A stretch of 15,234 bases of DNA from CAYVZU01 sp964455935 (lineage in GTDB: Bacteria > Fibrobacterota > CAYVZU01): positions 1 to 15,234 of the forward strand of contig CAYVZU010000096.1 of NCBI GenBank assembly GCA_964455935.1, given 5' to 3'. Every line of letters starts with the position of its first letter. Position 1 is the first letter of the stretch. Below are positions 1 to 5,795 of the stretch, piece by piece. Made by a program: the position numbers and the translations under genes. The notes beneath the pieces were generated by a model, which searched no databases, was not told where the DNA came from, and was given only the letters and a program-made list of their open reading frames with translations.

Positions 1-296
1 AGCCGCAACTGCAGGCTGCCGGCGCGCTCTATAAAAAGGCTCTGGTTCCCATGGCGTTCGCGGGCCGCTACACAATCGAGAACGAAGGGCTCCCGGGCAT
101 TGTCAAGGTCCTGGCCGATTCCCAAAATGGCCGCCTCCTGGGCGTACACATGCTGGGAACACCCGCCAGCGAAATGATTTTCGCCGCCACATTGGCCCTG
201 CAGCAGAGCCTTACGGCCGCACAAACCGCGAACATGATCTACCCCCACCCCACGGTGTCCGAGGCTTTGAAAGAAGCGCTGGTGCGAGTGCAATGA
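1..296 (+). CDS. lpdA: Dihydrolipoamide dehydrogenase-type flavoprotein, C-terminal fragment (5' end outside window)
   Basis: The reading frame is open from base 3, so the gene begins upstream; the ATG at 51 is internal. About 97 residues are visible and match the C-terminal dimerisation domain of class I pyridine nucleotide-disulfide oxidoreductases. They show a GIVKVLAD strand, the LLGVHMLG strand with following ASEMI helix, and the closing HPTVSEALKEA motif. In dihydrolipoamide dehydrogenase the HP-T-SEA histidine and glutamate form the catalytic dyad of the partner subunit. The family role is reoxidation of dihydrolipoamide in 2-oxoacid dehydrogenase or glycine cleavage complexes, with NAD+ as acceptor. 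The FAD and NAD domains and the redox disulfide are not in view, so mercuric-reductase-like or other members cannot be fully excluded. The stop overlaps the next start (ATGA, 293-296), which suggests translational coupling. Confidence 0.85.
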   Translation, partial: PQLQAAGALYKKALVPMAFAGRYTIENEGLPGIVKVLADSQNGRLLGVHMLGTPASEMIFAATLALQQSLTAAQTANMIYPHPTVSEALKEALVRVQ

Positions 297-1093
297 ATAG
301 AAATCGTTTCCAAGCCTGCTTATCCATCGCCGCTATCCTGCTTGGCTTCGCGAGCCAGGCCGCCGGCGCTCCCGTCCTTAGACCCAAGATAACTGGATTC
401 TTCCCCCACGATGCGTCCGCATTCTGCCAGGGATTGATTTATCTCAACGGCTATTTATACGAGAGTACCGGGCTTCACGGACAGTCCTCCATCCGCAAGG
501 TTGAGCTCGAAACAGGCAAGGTGGTAAAACAGGAAAGGCTCTCTTCCATGCTCTTTGGAGAGGGACTGGCCGCGTACAACCAGGTCCTTTATCAGCTGAC
601 CTGGAAATCCCGGCTGGGCCTGATCTGGTTTCGCGAGAGTTTCCGCCTCCTCCGAAATTTCCAGTACAACACGGAGGGCTGGGGGCTGACATACGACGGC
701 AAGGACATGATCCTCAGCGATGGCTCCGACCACCTGTATTTCCATGACCCAGCCACCTTTGCGGTTCGCAGGACGATTGCCGTCCGCGATAAGAATCGCC
801 CTGTGACGATGCTCAACGAGTTGGAGTGGATCGAAGGGCTGGTGTTTGCCAATGTCTGGACCACCGACAGCATTATCGTAATCGAACCCCGGTCCGGAAC
901 CGTAAAAGCATGGATCGATTGTTCGGGATTCCTGTCCCCGAGCGAAAGGAAGGGCGCTGACGCGCTCAACGGAATCGCCTTTGATCCCGGCAAAAGACGG
1001 CTGTTCCTCACCGGCAAGAACTGGCCCCGGCTATTCGAAATCGATTATCCGGCGCTGAAAAAGCAGATCGCCGGGCACGGAAAAGGCAAGTAG
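293..1093 (+). CDS. Glutaminyl-peptide cyclotransferase (plant/bacterial-type glutamine cyclotransferase), secreted
   Basis: The 266-residue protein starts with a signal peptide (basic MNRNR, hydrophobic core, likely cleavage after SQAAGA near residue 26), so it should act in the periplasm or outside the cell. The mature part fits the five-bladed beta-propeller glutaminyl cyclase family, which converts N-terminal glutamine to pyroglutamate with release of ammonia. Visible family blocks are AFCQGLIYLNGYLYESTG near residues 43-60 (most members have AFTQGL), FGEGLA, the NELEWIEG-ANVW block near 173-188, and the C-terminal ALNGIAFDP followed by LTGKNWPRLFEI. Length is normal for the family. The ATG lies in the overlap with the preceding stop and no better start is visible. 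The physiological substrate in bacteria is generally unknown, and pairing with an lpd-like gene gives no obvious pathway link. Confidence 0.85.
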   Translation: MNRNRFQACLSIAAILLGFASQAAGAPVLRPKITGFFPHDASAFCQGLIYLNGYLYESTGLHGQSSIRKVELETGKVVKQERLSSMLFGEGLAAYNQVLYQLTWKSRLGLIWFRESFRLLRNFQYNTEGWGLTYDGKDMILSDGSDHLYFHDPATFAVRRTIAVRDKNRPVTMLNELEWIEGLVFANVWTTDSIIVIEPRSGTVKAWIDCSGFLSPSERKGADALNGIAFDPGKRRLFLTGKNWPRLFEIDYPALKKQIAGHGKGK

Positions 1094-1228
1094 GTTGTTA
1101 GGCTATAGGCCGGAAGCCGCTATTCTTGGAGCCCTGCACGCGGGCCGATCATCTATCGTTTCTCTGACCTTCATCCTAACAGCTTTCTTCTTCTCCGACC
1201 TCCAGCCTACCCCCTCCAGCCCAAAAGC

Positions 1229-2221
1229 CTATCTCGTCATCCCACCAAAGTGGTCCAGCATCATCTGTGACACGTCCACCTGATTTCCGTTTGCATCCCA
1301 CATTGCTTCAGCACCCGACAACTGACCATTGATGTACATGGATTCCTTCTCTTTGCGGCCGTTTTCGTGCCACAGAATCTGTTTTCCATGCTTCAGGCCG
1401 CGCTGATAAACGCACTCGATCATTTTACGGCCATTCTCATCCCAGGTCATGAACACACCTTGCAGTTTGCCTTTGGAATAATTGCATTCCAGGACTTTTG
1501 ACCCGGACAGGGACCACTCGGCATAGATCCCATCCTTCTGACCAGCCTCGTTCCACTGCGTCAGGCTTCCTGCTTTAACCCCGGCTTGAAGTGTGCATTC
1601 CTCTTTCTTCTTGCCGTTTTCATGCCAGGAAACATAGTACCCTATTTTCCGGTTTCCAGCATACGTGCACTGGTCCGCCATCTGACCGTTCTCATACCAG
1701 GCGCTGTAGGGGCCATCAAGGCCATCAGTTTTGTAGTTGGATTCCATTTGGCGCTTGCCGTCCCGATACCAGGAGAAGAACGCACCTTCCTTTTTTCCCG
1801 CCGCATAGGTGCACTCAATCCGCTTCTGGCCGTTGTCATACCACGAGCGATATGCGCCATCCAGTTCTCCGTCTTTATAAAAGCATTCCAGAGCTTTCTT
1901 GCCGTCCTCATGCCACTCCGTGTAAAGCCCCTCGAGCTTGCCGTTTTTATAGACGCACTCCTCGGCCATCATCCCGTTCTCGCGCCAGATCTTGGACTTG
2001 CCCTGTTTCACACCGTTGACGAAAGTGCATTCCGTGGCCTTTTTTCCGTTTGCGAAAAACGACACATATAGCCCATGTTTTACCAGTTTTCCGGATTCGG
2101 TTTTGCGGACCTCGAATTGCTCGCGCAGCTTTCCATCGGCATACCGCGATTCTTCTTTCTGCGAGCAACCGCACAAAAAGAGAAAAACAAGACAACCCAG
2201 AGCGCTGAGACCTGCTTTCAT
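1229..2221 (-). CDS. MORN-repeat (YwqK-like) lipoprotein, copy 1
   Basis: The 330-residue protein begins with a lipoprotein signal ending in the lipobox LCGC (lipidated Cys19). Ser at +2 suggests the outer membrane by the E. coli sorting rule. From about residue 50 to the end it is built of roughly eleven units of 24 residues with the pattern W-x-E-N-G-x-K-x-x-E-C-x-Y-x-x-G-x-x-x-G, the MORN variant seen in YwqK-type proteins. YwqK-like proteins are often annotated as antitoxins, but no toxin gene lies nearby, and a surface repeat protein fits this context better. One unit (residues 219-231) is cut to 13 residues and lacks the E-C-x-Y half. The start ATG follows a GGGGGG ribosome-binding stretch in a 9-bp gap after the stop of the upstream paralogue, so the two form an operon. 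Binding partner unknown. Confidence 0.85.
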   Translation of the reverse strand: MKAGLSALGCLVFLFLCGCSQKEESRYADGKLREQFEVRKTESGKLVKHGLYVSFFANGKKATECTFVNGVKQGKSKIWRENGMMAEECVYKNGKLEGLYTEWHEDGKKALECFYKDGELDGAYRSWYDNGQKRIECTYAAGKKEGAFFSWYRDGKRQMESNYKTDGLDGPYSAWYENGQMADQCTYAGNRKIGYYVSWHENGKKKEECTLQAGVKAGSLTQWNEAGQKDGIYAEWSLSGSKVLECNYSKGKLQGVFMTWDENGRKMIECVYQRGLKHGKQILWHENGRKEKESMYINGQLSGAEAMWDANGNQVDVSQMMLDHFGGMTR

Positions 2222-2230
2222 AGCCCCCCC

Positions 2231-3130
2231 TTACCGGTTACCACCGTGCCAAACAACCTGTTTTCCCTCTTTAATTCCATCGCGATACGTGCACTCCATG
2301 AATTTTTGCCCGTTCTCATAAAAGGTCGTATGCGTTCCGTTCAACTTTCCCTCTTTATAGCGGCATTCGACGGCTTTGCTACCTCCCGGAGTCCATTCAA
2401 TGCTCCGGCCGCTGAGTTTGTCGTCGACATAAAAGCACTCCAGTTTCCGCCTTCCGTTCTCGTACCATTCCGCCGAGGGACCGTTGCGTTTCCCTTGTTG
2501 GTAGGTATATTCCCGTAGCAGGGAGCCGGCCTGCCATTCCCGCCACACCCCCTCCCCGATTCCATTCTGATAAGCCTCCTGGCGTACTTTCCTGCCCCGC
2601 TGGTCATAAACGATCCGAGTCCCATTAAGAAGACCGCTCCGGAACTCGGCCTCTTCGGTTTTACGGCCCTGGGCCGACCACAGGGTCCGGGTTCCTTCCA
2701 GCTTGCCCTTGGAAAAGGTGCAGGTCAGTACCTTTGAACCGTCCTTGCGGAATTCCGCGTATTCTCCGTGAGGCAAACCATTGGAATACGAGCCCTGCTT
2801 TTGGACATTGCCGTTGGCGTACCATGACCAGAAAGAGCCCTCTTTGTTTCCCCGGTCATAGCCAAGGTCCTCGCGCAAGGCGCCATCCAAGTCCCATTGC
2901 CGGAATCGGCCATGAAGGTGTCCCTTGGAGAATTGGCAGGTCGTCTCTTTCTTTCCATTCGGGTACCAGGAGAAGTAAGGGCCGTCCTTCACCCATTGGC
3001 GGCCGGAACGGACAAGCTGGTAGCGCTCCTTGGTTTGCCCGTCCTCAAAAGCGGTCTCGACGGTTTTGGAGCAGCCAGGCAGGAGCAAAACAAGGGAAAT
3101 AAGGGCGACAGGCAGGAACGGGCAGGCCAT
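2231..3130 (-). CDS. MORN-repeat (YwqK-like) lipoprotein, copy 2
   Basis: The start chosen is the ATG at 3130, preceded by AAAGGAG six bases upstream. A longer frame reaching 3244 has no such site and would bury the signal peptide. The 299-residue product has a lipoprotein signal with lipobox LPGC (Cys20), Ser at +2, then about ten MORN-type units of 23-24 residues (for example the W-Y-E-N-G and Y-x-x-G-K-x-x-G patterns) running to the C-terminus. It is a paralogue of the gene 9 bp downstream: same architecture and same opening of the mature part (SK/SQ, then a DGQ/DGK-L/T-x-E block). Repeat sequences here are more diverged from consensus, and several units lost the E-C pair. It is the promoter-proximal gene of the two. 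Function unknown beyond a likely envelope-anchored repeat scaffold. Confidence 0.85.
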   Translation of the reverse strand: MACPFLPVALISLVLLLPGCSKTVETAFEDGQTKERYQLVRSGRQWVKDGPYFSWYPNGKKETTCQFSKGHLHGRFRQWDLDGALREDLGYDRGNKEGSFWSWYANGNVQKQGSYSNGLPHGEYAEFRKDGSKVLTCTFSKGKLEGTRTLWSAQGRKTEEAEFRSGLLNGTRIVYDQRGRKVRQEAYQNGIGEGVWREWQAGSLLREYTYQQGKRNGPSAEWYENGRRKLECFYVDDKLSGRSIEWTPGGSKAVECRYKEGKLNGTHTTFYENGQKFMECTYRDGIKEGKQVVWHGGNR

Positions 3131-3251
3131 GGAAACTCCTTTCAAAAAGGTTTCCCCACGCGCCTCCCATTTTCCAATATAGAATCGAGAAAACCGGCCG
3201 GAGGTATGAAATGCCCAGTTTCTAAAATCGTATCCTCTTTTCACGATAATG

Positions 3252-3282
3252 ATTATATATTTAACTTTTCCCGCCGGATCAA
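3252..3282 (-). promoter_or_regulatory. Candidate sigma70-type promoter for the MORN lipoprotein operon
   Basis: Read on the minus strand, TTGATC (3277-3282) is separated by 19 bp from a perfect TATAAT (3252-3257). Transcription would begin near 3245, leaving a leader of about 115 nt before the ATG at 3130. The spacing is long, so an overlapping TATATA at 17 bp may be the real -10. Pattern match only. Confidence 0.35.
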
Positions 3283-3287
3283 TCCTA

Positions 3288-3317
3288 TTGGGGTCGCCTT
3301 TCGGAAATATTTATATT
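3288..3317 (+). promoter_or_regulatory. Candidate promoter for the accD-accA cluster
   Basis: On the plus strand TTGGGG (3288-3293) and TATATT (3312-3317) are 18 bp apart in an AT-rich island within the 329-bp divergent gap. A start near 3324 would give a leader of roughly 136 nt that includes the hairpin at 3364-3380. This is the best match seen in the gap but is weak at -35. Confidence 0.3.
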
Positions 3318-3363
3318 GAAATTTTACCGCCGAGGGTATCCCCAGTCCTTACGGTGGCACCTG

Positions 3364-3380
3364 CCGGATCAGACATCCGG
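3364..3380 (+). promoter_or_regulatory. Leader hairpin upstream of accD
   Basis: CCGGAT and ATCCGG form a perfect 6-bp stem around the loop CAGAC, followed by AGGTTTTG. It lies in the presumed accD leader, 79 bp before the start codon. The T-run is too short for a confident terminator; an attenuator or simple RNA structure is possible. Confidence 0.3.
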
Positions 3381-3459
3381 AGGTTTTGACGAGCCGAAGA
3401 AAGGCCGGCGTCCGCAGGTTAACCATGACCCGGATGCTGTCCTTTGAGAGGAGAACACA

Positions 3460-4281
3460 ATGCCTTGGTTTATCCGGTCCAAAAGCGCGGCTTCAAAGCT
3501 GGCCAAAGAAGAGATCTGGGTCAAATGCCGCGGATGCGGCGCACATGTATTCAAAGAAGAATATCTCCGCAATCTCAACGTCTGTCCCAAATGCAATTTC
3601 CACGAACGCATTGGCTGGAAACAACGCCTCAATCTACTCATCGACGAGGGAACCTTCCAGGAACTCAATGCCGGCATTGAGCCGGCCGACCCATTGCAGT
3701 TTGTGGACGGCAAGGGCAGCTATGCCGAAAAAACCCGCGAAACGATCGCCAAAACCGGGCTGCATGAGGCCATTGTAACCGGGCACGGCCGGCTTCTGGG
3801 AATACATACGGACTTTAAATTCCTGGGTGGAAGCCTGGGAAGCGCGACCGGAGAGAAGATCCTTCAGGCCGCCAATTATGCCTATGAGAACCGCATTCCG
3901 CTGATCATCCTCTCGGCCTCGGGCGGGGCCCGCATGCATGAAGGCATTCTTAGTCTTATGCAAATGGCCAAGACCTGCGCCGGCATTGCCCGGCTTCGCG
4001 AACGCCGCATTCCCTACATCTCGGTTCTCACGGATCCTACAACGGGCGGGGTTTCGGCTTCCTATGCCATGATGGGTGACCTAAACATAGCGGAGCCGAG
4101 AGCCCTGATCGGCTTTGCGGGCCGCAGGGTCATCGAGCAGACAATCAGGCAGAAGTTGCCCGACGACTTTCAAACCGCCGAATATCTGGTCGCACACGGA
4201 TTCGTCGACCGCATCGTAAACCGCAAGGACATGAAGGCCGAACTGGGCCGGATTCTGTCATACTTTCGGCTGAAGGAATAG
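3460..4281 (+). CDS. accD: Acetyl-CoA carboxylase carboxyltransferase subunit beta
   Basis: The 273-residue protein is AccD, which with AccA transfers the carboxyl group from carboxybiotin to acetyl-CoA to give malonyl-CoA for fatty acid synthesis in the cytoplasm. The N-terminal zinc ribbon is intact (Cys23, Cys26, Cys42, Cys45; C-x2-C-x15-C-x2-C). The crotonase-like core shows GGSLGSATGEKI (123-134), SASGGARMHEG (152-162) followed by LSLMQMAKT, VLTDPTTGGVSAS, DLNIAEPRALIGFAG and RVIEQT (223-228). Length is normal. The ATG follows GAGAGGAG about seven bases upstream. It is the first gene of an acc cluster and precedes the next gene by only 3 bp, with AAGGAA at its own 3' end serving as the next ribosome binding site. 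Confidence 0.97.
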   Translation: MPWFIRSKSAASKLAKEEIWVKCRGCGAHVFKEEYLRNLNVCPKCNFHERIGWKQRLNLLIDEGTFQELNAGIEPADPLQFVDGKGSYAEKTRETIAKTGLHEAIVTGHGRLLGIHTDFKFLGGSLGSATGEKILQAANYAYENRIPLIILSASGGARMHEGILSLMQMAKTCAGIARLRERRIPYISVLTDPTTGGVSASYAMMGDLNIAEPRALIGFAGRRVIEQTIRQKLPDDFQTAEYLVAHGFVDRIVNRKDMKAELGRILSYFRLKE

Positions 4282-4284
4282 CCT

Positions 4285-4734
4285 GTGCAACAGCCGGGTC
4301 CTCAACTGCTCCATCTCGACATTGGCCGGATCGAAATCCGGCGCCGGGTGCGTTCCGACCTGGGCGATTTGGCAATTCTGGAAGACTCGATTCGAAAATT
4401 GGGTCTTCTGTTTCCGATCCTCGTGGACCAAAACCATGTATTGCTATCCGGGCTTCGCAGGCTTGAAGCCTGCCGTCGCTTGGGCCTGCGCCAGGTTCCG
4501 GTGCTTGTAGCCCAATTGCCGTCCAATACTTCGATCCTGGATGTCGAATGCCAGGAAAACGTGTGCCGCAAAGACCTCACCCCCGCCGAAATCGATTGCG
4601 AAATCGAAATGAAGAAACTCTCCTCCTTAAAACAGGCCCAAGCCGGGCAGGGAATTTGGAAACGTTTGACCCGGATTCTGCGCAAACCAAAGACGCAGAC
4701 CAACCCAGGAGTGGACTATGAGTCTGGAATTTGA
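4285..4734 (+). CDS. Small ParB N-terminal domain protein between accD and accA
   Basis: The product is 149 residues with a GTG start, preceded by AAGGAA overlapping the accD stop. Residues about 10-105 form a ParB/sulfiredoxin-like domain: an LDIGRIEI entry strand, SIRKLGLLFPILV, a SGLRRLEACRRLG box in the place of the GERR box of ParB (GLRR at 56-59), and the ENVCRKDLTPAE motif (91-102), which matches the E-N-x-x-R-x-D-L-x-P-x-E box of ParB proteins. The helix-turn-helix and dimerisation domains of full ParB are missing; the rest is a short basic tail. It overlaps the accA start by 17 bp and is surely cotranscribed with accD and accA. Whether it binds nucleotide or DNA, or regulates the acc genes, cannot be said from sequence. 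It is not a chromosome-partitioning ParB by context, since no parA and no evident parS are near. Confidence 0.8.
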   Translation: MQQPGPQLLHLDIGRIEIRRRVRSDLGDLAILEDSIRKLGLLFPILVDQNHVLLSGLRRLEACRRLGLRQVPVLVAQLPSNTSILDVECQENVCRKDLTPAEIDCEIEMKKLSSLKQAQAGQGIWKRLTRILRKPKTQTNPGVDYESGI

Positions 4735-5668
4735 AAAACCTCTTCTTGAAATCGAAGAAAAGATCGCGGAGCTTAAAGCGCTCAGCGCCAAGACGCACAC
4801 CAGCTTCGACACGGAAATCGCGGAACTCGATAAGCGCTGCCAAGTTCTCCGCCAGGACATCTATGCCGGCCTGACGCCGTGGCAGACACTCCAGGTGGCC
4901 CGCCATCCCGAACGGCCGGTGCTTCAGGATTATATCGCGCTGATCTTCGACGATTTCGCGGAACTGCACGGCGACCGCAATTGCTGGGATGACCGCGGTC
5001 TCATCGGCGGCTTTGCCAGCATCGAAGGCCGCAAGGTCATGTTGTTTGGCCACAACAAAGGCAAGACGCCCGAACAGAATGCCGAACGCAATTTCGGCAT
5101 GGCGCGGCCGGAAGGCTACCGAAAGGCCCTTCGCCTCATGAAACTGGCCGAGCAGTGCGGGATCCCGGTGATCAGTTTTATCGACACGCCCGGCGCCTAC
5201 CCCGGCCTGGAAGCCGAGGAACGCGGGCAGGCCGAGGCCATTGCGCGCAACCTGACCGAAATGTCCCTGCTGCAGACTCCCATAATCTGCGCGGTAACGG
5301 GCGAAGGCGGCAGCGGCGGCGCCCTTGGAATCGGCGTGGGCGATGTCGTCATGATGCTTTCTTATTCGGTCTATGGCGTAATCTCGCCCGAGGGCTGCGC
5401 CGGGATTCTTTGGCGCGACGCCAGCTTCGCTCCTCAGGCGGCTGAAGCCATGCGGATCACCGCGCCTTCACTGCTGGAATTAGGGGCTATCGATGAAATT
5501 ATTGCCGAACCCGCGGGTGGCGCCCATCGCAACTATGAATTGACGGCAGAGGCCATAAAGGCCGCATTGCTCAACCACCTGAAGTCCTTTGACGGCATCG
5601 CGATCCCCAAGCTGATCAAGAAGCGTTTTGAGAAATACTCGAATATCGGCATATTCGAAACGCGCTAG
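4718..5668 (+). CDS. accA: Acetyl-CoA carboxylase carboxyltransferase subunit alpha
   Basis: The 316-residue protein is AccA, partner of AccD in the alpha2-beta2 carboxyltransferase that makes malonyl-CoA. It has the N-terminal LEFEKPLLEIEEKI coiled-coil segment, ARHPERP (61-67), FAELHGDR, NFGMARPEGYRKALRLM (125-141), FIDTPGAYPG (154-163), the oxyanion-type GEGGSGGALGIGVGD (195-209) and SPEGCAGILW (223-232), then GGAHRN. All family landmarks are present and the length is normal. The ATG is inside the end of the ParB-domain gene and has AGGAG six bases upstream (translational coupling). The next gene starts 127 bp later, beyond a palindromic repeat, so transcription may or may not continue into it. 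Confidence 0.97.
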   Translation: MSLEFEKPLLEIEEKIAELKALSAKTHTSFDTEIAELDKRCQVLRQDIYAGLTPWQTLQVARHPERPVLQDYIALIFDDFAELHGDRNCWDDRGLIGGFASIEGRKVMLFGHNKGKTPEQNAERNFGMARPEGYRKALRLMKLAEQCGIPVISFIDTPGAYPGLEAEERGQAEAIARNLTEMSLLQTPIICAVTGEGGSGGALGIGVGDVVMMLSYSVYGVISPEGCAGILWRDASFAPQAAEAMRITAPSLLELGAIDEIIAEPAGGAHRNYELTAEAIKAALLNHLKSFDGIAIPKLIKKRFEKYSNIGIFETR

Positions 5669-5698
5669 TGACGACTCTGGCTCCTGAAGCAAACGACG

Positions 5699-5765
5699 CC
5701 ACGGAGTCACGGAGGGCACGGAGATTTCGCGGAACCTATTTCTGTGAACTCTGTGTCTCTGTGGT
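5699..5765. repeat. Palindromic CACGGAG/CTCTGTG repeat between accA and the carboxyltransferase-BCCP gene
   Basis: The left arm (5699-5724) holds three CACGGAG units at 8-9 bp spacing. The right arm (5741-5765) holds the complementary CTCTGTG units. In RNA the arms pair as three helices of 8, 7 and 6 bp, with G-U pairs and small mismatches, closing a 16-base loop (5725-5740). Repeats of this CACAGAG type are, from memory, dispersed in many environmental bacterial genomes; dispersal in this genome cannot be checked from one window. No T-run follows. Confidence 0.75.
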
Positions 5766-5795
5766 AAGTGGTTTTATCAACGGAAGGGTTTCTCA

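Noticed and set aside
455..1017. Overlapping minus-strand open frames across the glutaminyl cyclase gene
   Set aside because: Their translations show no family features and the plus-strand gene has clear motifs throughout; they are shadows of a GC-rich coding region.
1300..3060. 72-bp periodicity suggesting a DNA satellite
   Set aside because: The period equals the 24-residue MORN unit and conservation follows protein positions, so it is protein repeat structure and not a DNA repeat element.
3386..3778. TTG-started frame beginning in the accD leader behind GGAGG
   Set aside because: It runs through accD in another frame, is low-complexity and basic, and has no recognisable domain; the GGAGG belongs to the CCGGAT hairpin.
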